Source of the DNA: Hyphochytrium catenoides
Lineage: Eukaryota > Sar > Hyphochytriomycetes > Hyphochytriales > Hyphochytriaceae
Reading direction: 5' to 3'
NCBI GenBank assembly: GCA_900088475.1
Contig: FLMG01000070.1
Span: 1-32,656 of the forward strand
Length of the DNA stretch: 32,656 nt
Shown here: positions 1-9,156 of the stretch, piece by piece
Numbering within the stretch: the stretch's first letter is position 1
Layout of the letters: each line of letters opens with the position of its first letter
Program-made: the position numbers and the translations under genes
The notes under the pieces: generated by a model
Databases searched by the model: none
What the model saw: only the letters and a program-made list of their open reading frames with translations
What the model was told of the DNA's origin: nothing

Positions 1-302
1 TCCACCCATACAAACTCCAAGTCAATTATTGCAGAGTCGAGGCCCTTCAGAAGGGCCTTGATCAAGCAAATGTCCTTCTGAAGGGGCTCCGGCGTTCGAG
101 GGTTAATTCCTGGTGCGACCATAAAATCTCATGTACTCTCATTACCAGCATTAACGTGAGAAAGAAAGTCAAGACTAATGCCCACCGTATCTAGTCACCA
201 TTCAGGACCTCAGAAAGCAACGACCAGCACACATCTAATAATTTTATTTAAGCCTTTATTTCAGAGTCCCCCATTGAATATAGGGACCTGTAGACTAGCC
301 TC
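1..302. other. Left edge, no gene seen; palindrome cluster
   Basis: I see no convincing coding sequence here. Bases 41-57 form a perfect palindrome (8-bp arms GGCCCTTC/GAAGGGCC around one base). A 10-bp palindrome CTTGATCAAG follows at 57-66. A second CCTTCTGAAGG palindrome lies near 73-83. The 39-54 segment is also nearly the reverse complement of 73-88, so the whole could fold into a long hairpin. This could be the end of a small inverted-repeat element or the 3' part of a gene outside the window. Confidence 0.4.
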
Positions 303-621
303 ATGATTTACAAGCTGACAGACCCACCGTCAGAGTTCATTGGGCCGATAAGGAACATGGCCTTCTGCAAGCTGGGCCATGTGAGGCCGCATCGGACCAG
401 TCGTTACTTCTATATCTACCATACACTGCCTGCATTGGGTGACCAGACAGGAAGAGCAGGCCGTGTGGATGAGATTTGACTTGGTGTACCGGGACCCAAG
501 CATGCTACGCCTGGGAGTGGATATGAACGAACCTACCTTTTTTGTTGAAGCCACAGCTGAGCCAGAAGCGCCACTCAGCCAGGACGAGCTTGACGTACTA
601 AGGAAGGAGCTGTTACGCTAG
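303..621 (+). pseudogene. Small orphan ORF with one frame change
   Basis: An ATG at 303 opens a 58-codon frame ending in TGA at 477-479. A second frame overlaps it, open from 385 and closing with TAG at 619-621. Read across a switch near 439-450, the two give a continuous acidic protein of about 100 residues with no low-complexity sequence. It ends in SQDELDVLRKELLR. No splice donor and acceptor pair fits so short an overlap, so I take it as a one-base frameshift. I recognise no domain. It lies 88 bp upstream of, and on the same strand as, the GIY-YIG gene. It may instead be two chance ORFs. Confidence 0.3.
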
Positions 622-708
622 CAAAACCTTTAAATTGAAGAAAGAGGATTATGCTATAAGAGTATATAGAGGATAATCAAGCGCAGCAGAACTAGCGAAG
701 AAGGACAA

Positions 709-1185
709 ATGACTAATATCTATGTTCTTGCCTGTAAGAAGGGCAAGTATTACGTGGGCAAGTTGGATGACCCAGTAGACCGCATTCAGAATCACTTCTA
801 TAGCCTGGGGAGCCAGTGGACGAAGAAGTTTAAGCCAGTCAGCGTGGTAGAAGTCCATACTAACATGACGCCCTTTGACGAAGACAAATACACCAAGATC
901 TATATGCATCGCTATGGGCTTAATAATGTGCGTGGTGGCTCCTACAGCGCCGTCAACCTTCTGGACTATCAAGTGCGGGCCCTGAAGTTAGAGCTTGCAA
1001 CCGTCTCTGATAGCTGCTATAAGTGCAAAGAAGGAGGACACTTCGCCGCAGAGTGCCCCAGCGCTAACAAGTCACCCACAGAGAGCTCACCGACCGCAGC
1101 CCCACAAAGGAAGAAACGGAGAATGTCTAGAAAGGCAGTCATCAAAGATAATAATGAGCTGTATGGTTCGCTCTTTGCAAAGTGA
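709..1185 (+). CDS. GIY-YIG endonuclease-like protein with CCHC zinc knuckle
   Basis: This is an intact 158-residue frame from ATG to TGA. The GIY-YIG fold is visible as NIYVL (3-7), KYYVGK (13-18), the conserved Arg25 and a DEDKY segment with Glu58 (57-61), followed by GLNNVRGGSY (70-79), where Asn72/73 is the likely metal-site-proximal residue. A C-x2-C-x4-H-x4-C zinc knuckle occupies 103-116. The tail (133-143) is very basic and could be a nuclear localisation signal. Proteins with this single-domain GIY-YIG plus zinc knuckle layout are known from large DNA viruses and scattered protists. The predicted role is metal-dependent DNA cleavage guided by the knuckle; substrate unknown. The gene has no introns, unlike the core genes further right, which fits lateral acquisition but does not prove it. 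Confidence 0.85.
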   Translation: MTNIYVLACKKGKYYVGKLDDPVDRIQNHFYSLGSQWTKKFKPVSVVEVHTNMTPFDEDKYTKIYMHRYGLNNVRGGSYSAVNLLDYQVRALKLELATVSDSCYKCKEGGHFAAECPSANKSPTESSPTAAPQRKKRRMSRKAVIKDNNELYGSLFAK

Positions 1186-1306
1186 CAGCTTCCAATAAGC
1201 AATAGATACTTTTTTGTAGGGTAAAAGGAGGCTGCCCACAACATGGCGCTCTAATCTAGGTTGAGTAAAGGGGCATAATACTACATAAATAAGGCTTCGA
1301 GTTTAG

Positions 1307-2176
1307 GGCCCAAAGGTAGTAAAGGAAGAACTGGATTCCCCCTCCCAATTGCGAGGCACATATTTTGGACTGGACTGCATCGACAGGTCAGCAGTTTTTT
1401 TGTGGGTTCAAGGTCAGCAGTTTTTAGTGCTTGACTCAACAGGAAGGACTAACCGGATTGATAAAGTGCTAGTTCATGGCAAACGCACTTCAAGAACAAC
1501 CTTTCTATCAACCTCATCAACGCCATGGTACTATGCCATCGACTTTGAATCGTGGAGTGAAGGTGAAGAGCTTATTGCTTCGGGAATATACCATGACAAG
1601 ATTACTGGAGCGACGTACGACCTTGATGCAATCGGTGTGGATCTAGTTATGGCAGCCTATGATGTTAAGGTCGAAGCCAGAGTCGTGAAGACCTGGATCC
1701 GCATTCCTTTCCTGTTCCTGGTCATTGTTGCCGGCATATGCCTCCTGGCGCTGGTAATGGAGGTCATCTCGCGTGCTCATGTGCCTCTCGTCTACCAAAG
1801 GAGCATATATGAACTGCTTTGCCTAATGGCAACGAGGGAGGGTCCTGGTGACGGTGTGAAGAACCAGGAGATCGACAACAAACAACAAAGGAGTGAGCCT
1901 AAAATTGAAGCTATGGCCTGGGAGCTCGTTGGCAGGACAGATGTCATGTGGCGGGGTAACGATGTGTACCTGAGTCCTGTAGGAATGGACGAAATAGTAA
2001 CTTTGCAGCAGATTCCTATGGGCGCTTGTGAGCGTCCAGACACGTCTCTATCGGAACTTGCCAAGCGCTCAGAAAGCAACAATGCTGATGCAATTGATGA
2101 GCAGGCTACGCGACCAGGACACTTACGCTATTCTAAGAACTACCATGTCGTACTTAGTCCATCCCGTGAGCCATAG
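1307..2176 (+). CDS. Orphan protein with one membrane segment, 5' end missing
   Basis: An open frame runs from 1307 to a TAG at 2174-2176, about 290 codons. Its first in-frame ATG lies deep inside (about 1646), so the start is not in this frame. A splice acceptor-like TTTAG just before 1307 suggests the visible part is a 3' exon whose 5' exon I could not find. The protein has a folded-looking N-terminal half rich in aromatic residues, one hydrophobic segment (IRIPFLFLVIVAGICLLALV, near 1700-1760) and a hydrophilic C-terminal tail of about 135 residues. That arrangement suggests a single-pass membrane protein. I recognise no family. It may be a decayed gene. Confidence 0.4.
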   Translation, partial: GPKVVKEELDSPSQLRGTYFGLDCIDRSAVFLWVQGQQFLVLDSTGRTNRIDKVLVHGKRTSRTTFLSTSSTPWYYAIDFESWSEGEELIASGIYHDKITGATYDLDAIGVDLVMAAYDVKVEARVVKTWIRIPFLFLVIVAGICLLALVMEVISRAHVPLVYQRSIYELLCLMATREGPGDGVKNQEIDNKQQRSEPKIEAMAWELVGRTDVMWRGNDVYLSPVGMDEIVTLQQIPMGACERPDTSLSELAKRSESNNADAIDEQATRPGHLRYSKNYHVVLSPSREP

Positions 2177-2365
2177 TGTGATCAAGTGTCTCCTATGTTA
2201 AGTCTTAAGTAAGAAACATACTTTTTCGGACCCTGTATAACTCTTAAGGTTTGCCAAGTATATGCTTCAGCCCAAACTTTGTGAGCCTGTTAGCATATGA
2301 GGAGCTTAGCTTGAAAAAACGACTTTGTTGATGAGGCCACGGTTGCCCACACATTGCAAGCTAAC

Positions 2366-2866
2366 TTAATATAGGTCTAATATCGATGCCACTCGCTGCC
2401 GAAGCCACCTACGAAAGTACTGCTTGTCATCGGGTATGCGTTCAACTACTGCCCAGATATACCGTCGGAGCTTGGAGTTTACAGGGACAATTTGAGTCTG
2501 GAAGAGCCATCTGAGACTCCTTACGCTACCAGATAGCAGGGCCTCCGCGACTGCACCTCGAAGGCAGGACGCCTCAAACGAAGTTGTCCATGGATGCCTG
2601 CAGGTACAATTATCCCTACAGTTCGTCTGAGACAGCTCCAGCTTGTGACGAGCTATCATAGGTGTTAGCCAATTAAGTATGTCCATATCTCCCCGGGCTA
2701 ACGAATCGCGAAGAACAGTCTGAAGTGAAAGCCCACCCAGACCGCTTGTCGCGTAAACCCACTGGAGCTTATCGAGTCTCCAGTTGCGGGAGGACTTATA
2801 ATGAGCCAGGCTTCTGGAAGTGGTAAGACCAAGCTCCAGGACAGCCTTGAATTGATGAATGCTCAC
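2366..2866 (-). pseudogene. Fragment of a WL-type ankyrin-repeat protein
   Basis: The minus-strand frame is open from 2866 and ends at 2366, but has no ATG at its 5' end. Two segments follow the pattern of divergent ankyrin repeats in which each repeat ends in a Trp-Leu pair: GDMDILNWL and GSVRSLRWLF. The same pattern occurs in the longer protein at 5881-6801. The amino end seems to be missing, and its upstream part overlaps the first exon of the protease gene on the other strand. I read it as a truncated paralogue of a multi-copy ankyrin family. The coding part probably does not extend beyond about 2800. Confidence 0.4.
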
Positions 2867-4629
2867 CGAGCTCCTCGCAAGTTTGGTCCTGCTCCACTGG
2901 CCCGCAGGGGCTTGGCCCGCCCTTCACCGACAATGACACCAACTGAATCCTTTGACCGTGAGGAGGTGCTTCCTCTTAGTAAAACAGGGAAGGTCAAGCT
3001 GGGAGAGAGCATAAAACTCTCAGCGCCGGATCCTGTTATTTTGCGGAACCTTCTTACGAAAGTGACACCCGGACACGCTTCTGTGAGCGGTCAATATGAG
3101 GATCAGAGAAGTGGAGCGAAGGACATAGCGAGCAGTGCGAATGTTCCGGCCTGTAGGCGGCCTCAAATATGCACAGGGTGTGGGCACTTTCGTGCAGCCT
3201 TCAGTGAGTATCACCACTTTAGGTCACAGAAGAACGCTGGAGCCTCCTCAGGGGAACAGAAAAAATGCACGAACCCTAGCGTGCGGCAAGGTTATCCTTA
3301 CCAGAAGACCCCAAAGCGAAAGCGGAATGACTATGATCCCTGCATGTGTGAACGATGTGCGTCTTATTGTGATTCCTGGGCGGCGGCTGGCTCTCTGTCA
3401 TCAACTGCAGGCCCACCAAACCCACCAAACAACCTTGGAAAAGGTAACGCTATTTGGCTGCTCCACCCGCGTAGTAAGGCACCTGGTGAGGCTATCATCG
3501 CTGACCTCTACTTCTTTGGTGTATCCAGGCGAGCTTCATCCAGCATTACTTACAAGAGAAAGCTTAAAAAGGGTCAAAATTGCCTCAGCCACTTCCCTTG
3601 TTGATAGTCACCTATCTATTGACACTCCACCTTTGGAGACTTTTCATTTGAAGGAAGATCACAAGCGCCTACTGAAGACAATGCTGTACGGAAGGAATGC
3701 GAATGGAAAGCAGGAAATTAAGCTTTTGGGAGCTGACAGCACCTTGGAAAAGTTATGGTGCCTCAGACCTGAGAGATGGCTGAACGATGAGGTACTTTGG
3801 CGACATTATGTCTGGCAGCTCTCTCCGATCTCTAGCTCTCTCAAAACTTATGCAAGATCGCTAACAATAATGTGCTTCCCTTTACATAGGTGATAAACGC
3901 TTTCATGGGACTTCTACAACGAAGAGCGATAGAAGAGGAGGGAGATTTTTCCCTCTTGAAGGAAGGGCGTAATCATGGTACACTTCGAAAAAGCAGAACA
4001 TCTTCTTGTCCTCCTTTTTCTACACAAAGCTGACTCTAAAAGAAGATGGCTATGACTGCGTCAAGAGATGGCCGTCGGTCAGAAATGCACCACTCTTCTC
4101 CAATGATATTTCGTTGAAGCTTGTTATACCGCTGTATATTGGGAACAATCATTGGACTCTAGCAATTATTGACTTCAGAAAACGGACGGTTTTCTATTTT
4201 GATCCTCTGGGTTACGACGGTAGCTCGCAGTATAGAAGGCTCATTGGTTTTCTTGAACGAGAGATGCATACAAGAGGGATAGGGCTAGAACAGCATCGCC
4301 GAGAGATGGCTGAATGGAGACTGGTTCATGCAGTACCTAAAATGGCACCGGGCCAAACCAACGGCTACGACTGTGGAGTCTTCGTGTGTATGTATGCGTA
4401 CTATGCGGGCCTGCTTAACCAGGTGAGTCCCGATGAGCGTTTCTGAGTGACAATTGAGGGAGCCCGACAGAATAGTACTAAAGACAGATATGGTTGTGTT
4501 GCCTGTCGTCTGCTCCAGGATGCTGCAGGGAAGTTCACTCAGAATGATTGCCCGCGCCTAAGAGCACTGCTAGGGCTGACCATGCTGCTCACAAACCTGG
4601 AGCCGTTGATGGAGAGAGACGCTCTGTAG
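2801..4629 (+). pseudogene. Ulp1/SENP-like cysteine protease (C48), four exons, one frameshift
   Basis: Exons: 2801-3443, 3529-3791, 3890-4422, 4519-4629. Introns are 85, 98 and 96 nt, with branch points CTGAC, CTAAC and TACTAA. The C-terminal two thirds is a Ulp1 deSUMOylating protease domain: WLNDE joins VINAFM across intron 2, then SSFFYTKL. The catalytic set is complete: His (codon 4150), Asp in YFDPLG (4201), Gln (4354) and Cys in YDCGVF (4372). The N-terminal region is basic, with two Cys-rich stretches (CTGCGHF and CMCERC). Exon 3 needs one extra base between about 3973 and 4000, most simply in the A run at 3988-3992; otherwise it stops early. Spliced length is one base short of a multiple of three, as a single deletion predicts. 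The start at 2801 is uncertain; 2855 is an alternative. Role: cleaving SUMO or a related modifier, or a protease captured by a transposon. Confidence 0.85.
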
Positions 4630-5880
4630 TAGCAGAAAAAGTAAGGAAACGAGCTCCCGACAGCTACTTCCTGACGCTAGCACCAAGGTTTCATTGATCT
4701 GGCCTTATGAATCTGCCACAATATCAATAATACTATTCTGCTTGGCTCTGCAAGCGCTGTCCTCTAAGTCTGTGAAGTCATCTCGTACCTGATTATAAAG
4801 ATGCAAGGACGCATTTTACGGTAACAAATAGGGGCGACGGCAGGGGGTAGGAAGAGCGAAGAAGAGAGGGTAGGAAGGAGGATGTAGCACATCCCGCTAT
4901 CAACAAGGGCTTCCTTAAGACGACGCTGGAAGAGGAGATAATCACTTAGCCTCCTGGGACCTACCAGTGATCCATTGCTGAATTCGCGTAACCATCCGTC
5001 GGTATCGGCGAGCTTGGTGGAGGCAACGAGAGTGACCGAAGGGAGCTCCGCACTTCTTCTCGGAGGGTCAAGCGTGATGAGACAAGGGACTTCTACTGCT
5101 GCTCCATTGAGGACTGCTCCAATGCTTTTGAGATTGCTCATTTGCTATGACTGCCACTCTATTATCACCTCCCGCCACCTCTAGAACTACGTTATTACCC
5201 AGCTCATGAGAGCAAGGAGCACGCGGAGGCACAACTCTCCATCGCAGCGTAAGTGATCCATTAGCCTCGAAGTAGACGAAAGACGAAAAGGCGCAGCAAC
5301 GTTTTTGAGAGACTTCAAGGAGATTGTGAGGATGTGATGATCCATTCAGCAGCTCATTCAGCCCCCAGAATACCAAGGGATAGCACGACAATTGAAGCCG
5401 CCTTCCATAGGACTTTTGAGGGCATCACTTCAGCCAATCAGAGGAGATCCTAAGCCGCTAACGTCTAGTGTTATCAACAACAATAGCCGTGAACGCATAG
5501 TGTTATCAAAAGGATCTTCGTGATTGGCCAAGGGCCAGATGCGTTAATGCTCCACTCTGCCCCAGAGATTCCGCTGGAATTGCCCTCAAACTCTCATTTC
5601 CCATTCCGCCCGCCAGACCTTAGCCACCTTGCCATACCGCCATGTCTTGTGGCAGCTTTGGCGGAGTGGATCCTTCTCTAAGGTGTTAACTATGGACAAA
5701 TAAATGGCAACCAAGAAATGGGCCACACCTTGATAGAGGTCGCATGGGCCTTTGGTGCGGCAATGCTGTTCGATTGAGTCTAACTAACACTTAGACTATC
5801 TTGCATACTACAACAGCAACGAAGCCATATATTCTCTGTAGTGTACAACGTTTTCTCTTCTCTCCTCTTTCTTCCTCCTT
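4630..5880. other. Intergenic stretch with a possible decayed minus-strand gene
   Basis: About 1.25 kb with no certain gene. On the minus strand two overlapping frames, open from about 5424 down to 5068 and from 5141 down to 4764, give protein-like sequence. They would join by one frame change near 5120-5140, after VAVIANEQS. The joined product, about 180 residues before a pyrimidine-rich low-complexity end, shows no recognisable domain and no ATG at its 5' end. Bases 5400-5880 show nothing coding. They may hold the 3' flank of the ankyrin gene. Confidence 0.3.
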
Positions 5881-6801
5881 TTATTTTTTGGTCTCTCCTA
5901 GAGTAACCCTAGCCATTATTTGGATGCAAGCATTGTGGCTATACAGCCATTGCGCAAGTTTCAGACTACCCCCGTGTTCAAGAACCCCTTGGAGAAAATT
6001 AGGATTGAGATCTCTTAGAACCTCTTCAGGGCAGGGACCTTTGGATTCAAGCCACTCCAGGTGTTGACGTTTTCTTGGTCCTTCCATTATTACCTCTCTC
6101 CAGAGACTAGCGTTTGGAGTTAAGTACTGCGGGTATAGGGAGTACAGACATTCAAAGTCCTCCACAGACTCCATCCATTCAAAGCACGTTAAAGCTTGTC
6201 CTCTGTTAAGGACCATACCGTGCTCAACCAAATAGCGAATCTTGCGGGCCGTGTCCTCACCTGGCCGGCAGTACTCTTCGATCCCTTCCAATAGGTTATT
6301 GAAGCTGTTCCGGAAAAGGTCTGGGACTCTCTCTTCTAACCAGTGCATGACTGGGGCCGGACAATTCTGTACCATCAAATTCACTGGCTCCTCATCAATA
6401 TCGTCCCATACGGTACCAGGCACTCTGGCAAAGAGCCAATCTAATGTAGTTATCTTCCGTGCCCAGTAAAAGCCAAACATCACGTCATCACTCTGGATGG
6501 GGAAGCGTTCATATAACCAATTCAGCACCCTGACATCACCACTCTTAACTGCTTCCAGAAACAAGGGGAAATCTGCACTCTCAACTGCTTTGACAAACCA
6601 GTCTTCATCTCCATCATCCTTGTATAATTCCTTAACTCCAAATGTATTGTCAATCCATTGTACAACTTCCAACTGTCCGGCTTTTGCAGCGTGATAAGCC
6701 ATGTTGTTAATGAGATCAGCTTCGAGACTACTTGGGTATCTCTGATACAGCCACTCAGAGCATCGTTTCAGGGGGAGTATGCTGGGCTGGAGGAGTGGTG
6801 A
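5881..6801 (-). CDS. WL-type ankyrin-repeat protein, amino end uncertain
   Basis: The minus-strand frame is open from 6801 to a TAA at 5881. The first ATG in frame is at 6702 (273 codons from there). The residues before it (for example CSEWLYQRYPSSLEADLINN) clearly belong to the same repeat domain, so translation must begin further upstream. Divergent ankyrin-like repeats occur through the whole protein, each with a Trp-Leu or Trp-Ile pair: QLEVVQWI, DVRVLNWLY, KITTLDWLF, APVMHWLEE, QHLEWLE and SLKLAQWLY. Such families are large in several protists and usually act as protein-binding scaffolds. A candidate 5' exon with ATG at 6904 (MDMSVPELRKEPLEF) lies upstream, but its frame is interrupted by TAG, so the start is either behind an unseen intron or damaged. 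Confidence 0.7.
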   Translation of the reverse strand, partial: SPLLQPSILPLKRCSEWLYQRYPSSLEADLINNMAYHAAKAGQLEVVQWIDNTFGVKELYKDDGDEDWFVKAVESADFPLFLEAVKSGDVRVLNWLYERFPIQSDDVMFGFYWARKITTLDWLFARVPGTVWDDIDEEPVNLMVQNCPAPVMHWLEERVPDLFRNSFNNLLEGIEEYCRPGEDTARKIRYLVEHGMVLNRGQALTCFEWMESVEDFECLYSLYPQYLTPNASLWREVIMEGPRKRQHLEWLESKGPCPEEVLRDLNPNFLQGVLEHGGSLKLAQWLYSHNACIQIMARVTLGETKK

Positions 6802-6997
6802 CTACCATCTCGTTTGGGAATTCTCTGCTAGCGGTAGCAGATCTCTCGACGAAGAAGCGAAAACTCTAATGGTTCCTTTCGGAGCTCCGGAACCGACATG
6901 TCCATGAGAATCTTTAGCACTGACCCCGTCTTCACCTTCCGCGTGGGGTAGCGAAAGGCGTTAAGGTACAAGTTACGCAGCACTGGCTTGCCATGGG

Positions 6998-7428
6998 TAA
7001 TAGCCGTGATTCCGTGATTCCAGATCCCCGCTCAATTTCTTTTCTGTAAGGTACGTTTTGTCGGTTACAAGTACAACACATCGTCTTGTTACTCCCCACT
7101 GTTGGGTGGGGCTGGAGTCTCCTGGTATACTGTACTCCTAAGCACACTCTATGGACATAACCAAGATCTCATCCACTTTTACGACAGCGCTAGGAAGTGG
7201 CCAGAGAAACATGTCATTGGAACGGACTTTGGAAATTACCGTTGCACTTCGAGACAGCACAACCCAACTACGAAGCCAGTGCTTGTTTGCTTCGTCTCTC
7301 AAAGGGTCACACTAATCCAAGTGCCATCGTTGACAGATTATTCCCGCAGAAGGATGATCGAGGAGGTACAATTTGGAAAGAGAATATCTTTATAATATAC
7401 TGACTGCGTCCCCGACAGCATTCAGTGG
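6998..7428 (+). repeat. Tandem direct repeat, copy 1
   Basis: The copy begins at TAATAGCCGTGATTCC and ends at CAGTGG. It is closely similar to 7440-7874, with scattered substitutions and small indels. The two are separated by an 11-bp spacer, AGAGTAAACGT. Each unit contains its own short internal repeat (CGTGATTCCGTGATTCC). It lies between two divergent genes. Confidence 0.9.
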
Positions 7429-7439
7429 AGAGTAAACGT

Positions 7440-7874
7440 TAATAGCCGTGATTCCGTGATTCCACATCCCCGATCAATTTCCTTTTCTGTACGGTACGTT
7501 TTGTCCGTTACAAGTACCACACATCTTCTTGTTACTCTCCACTGTTGGGTGGGGCTGGAGTCTCTTGGCACACTGTACTCTTAGCACACTCTATGGACAT
7601 AACCATGATCCCATTCACTTTACGGCCCAGCACTAGGAGGAAGTGGGCCAGAGAAACATCCAGTCCATAAACGGACTTTGGAAATTACCGTTGCATCGAG
7701 ACAGCACAGCCCAACTAGGAAGCCAGTGCTTGCTTGCTTCGTCTCTCAAAGGGTCACACTAATCCAAGTGCCACCGTTGACACAGATTATACTTGCGGAA
7801 GGATGATTGAGGAGGTACAGGGTTGGAAAGAGAAGAGCTTTATAACTCACTGCGTCCCCGACAGCACCCAGTGG
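7440..7874 (+). repeat. Tandem direct repeat, copy 2
   Basis: Second copy of the segment at 6998-7428, with identical boundary motifs. It is the copy nearest to the ARM/AAA gene, about 190 bp upstream of its start codon, so it is more likely to contain the active promoter. Indels between copies are not multiples of three, which argues against a protein-coding role. Confidence 0.9.
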
Positions 7875-8067
7875 CTGAGGCCGACGGAGCTTCTCCGTTC
7901 TGGTTTGGCCTTAAGCTTATATTTCGAGTCTATTGGGCTGGAGAAGAGAACAGATGCCTTGGCGCCAGACACGCCTGAACTCAGAGGTTTAGGAGATTGA
8001 CACTAAGTTCAACCGTTCATTGGGAAGGACAGTGCGACAGGAGACAGAATCTTTACAGCATCGGAAG

Positions 8068-9156
8068 ATGGCAACATCCACAGAGGAGAATGTTCGTGCT
8101 CTCCCGCGGCTGCTAGGAACTGCAAGCCCCGCAGACCAAAGAGCAGCTGCGAGCCGACTCTTTGAGCTCTCCGTAGATAATAATGACCATAAGGAGCTCA
8201 TCGGGGCTATGGGGGCGATTTCACCCCTGGTAAACATGCTCCCGCTTGTACCAGAGGACGTCAGTGGCTCTGGTGTCACTGCAGCCGGAGTTTTGAGAAG
8301 TCTCTCCTATTACAAGGCTAATAGACCTAGAATCGTCGAGGCAGGTGGTGTTCCGCGATTGCTTGCAAGCCTGCATTCTCGAATCACCAGAGCGAGAGAG
8401 GATACGGCGGTCACTCTCTGGAACCTTTAATTAGACAATAATTGTGCCTCTGACATAGCTGACCGGGGAGGTGTTGAAGCAATGACCATGTTGTTGGGAG
8501 GAACTGGGGAAGAGGAGAGACAAGCAGCAGCAGGGACATTGGCGAACCTCGCGAGGGATCCAACATACAACCTGTTAATTGGCGAATCTGCTGGAACCAT
8601 TACAGCCCTCGTACAGCTGTTAAACAGCCCAACAAGCAGCACAAGAGAGCAAGGAGCCCTTGCCATCAGCATGCTAGCGCTTAACGACCGGAATAGAGAG
8701 ATAATGAGTGGAGAAGGAGTGATCCCGTTGCTAACCGATCTTCTGAATGGTGGAACCCGGTCAGACATGGAGGCTGGCAGCGCAGCCATCATGAACCTCT
8801 CCCATCAGAACAATCTGTTGCAGTTCTGGGTAGCGGAAGAAGGCCAAGGAACTATCCAGTCTCTCGTTAGTCTCTTGAGCTCAGGAACACTTCTAGCAAA
8901 AGAACATACCTACGGAGCTCTTCTGAACCTTTGCAATGGAAACGACTTGGTTAAACAAGCGACAGTTGATAATGGAGCCCTGGTTCCACTAGCCCAATTG
9001 CTTCACACGGAAGAAAAGACTGTAGCCCACGAACATGCTGAATCGCTGCTCTCTGAGCTATTGACTTTACCTGGTGTATGGGATGCTTATGAAGCAGAGA
9101 AGGAAAGAGTTCGAAAGAGCATAGAAGCCACAGAACTCCAAGCACAGCTTGAATGA
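8068..9156 (+). pseudogene. ARM-repeat amino-terminal part of an ARM/AAA gene, in-frame stop
   Basis: ATG at 8068 opens an armadillo-repeat domain of about 360 residues. Repeats of about 42 residues carry the usual landmarks: GAISPLVNML, GGVPRLLASL, GGVEAMTMLLGG, AGTLANLARD, GVIPLLTDLL, GALLNLC and GALVPLAQLL. ARM repeats form a superhelix that binds other proteins. A TAA at 8428-8430 interrupts the frame in the middle of a repeat, directly after WNL; both sides are in the same frame and repeat spacing is preserved. The frame ends with TGA at 9154-9156, but the following AAA frame starts at 9149 and overlaps it. A +1 shift near 9146-9153 would join them into one helix (AQL then NEQDLKLEAER). 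I infer one ARM-AAA gene with two defects here. Confidence 0.8.

Larger units (their letters stand above)
6802..8067. other. Divergent intergenic region containing a tandem duplication
   Basis: This region separates the ankyrin gene (leftward) from the ARM gene (rightward). Most of it is two tandem copies of a 431-435 bp segment, described separately. I see no conserved protein in any frame of the copies, because small insertions and deletions shift the frames between them. The 190 bp between the second copy and the ARM start codon is unique and should carry the 5' leader. Confidence 0.5.

Noticed and set aside
3969-3996. A 28-nt mini-intron to explain the frame change in the protease gene
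   Set aside because: It is far shorter than any other intron here (minimum about 50), lacks a branch point and removes conserved spacing. A single-base loss fits better.
6998-7874. The two long direct repeats as LTRs of a retrotransposon
   Set aside because: Only 11 bp separate them, so there is no internal region, primer-binding site or polymerase gene. A local tandem duplication fits better.
9146-9156. Programmed +1 frameshifting between the ARM and AAA frames
   Set aside because: No known slippery codon, pseudoknot or antizyme-like context is visible. With another stop and another shift in the same gene, damage or error is simpler.
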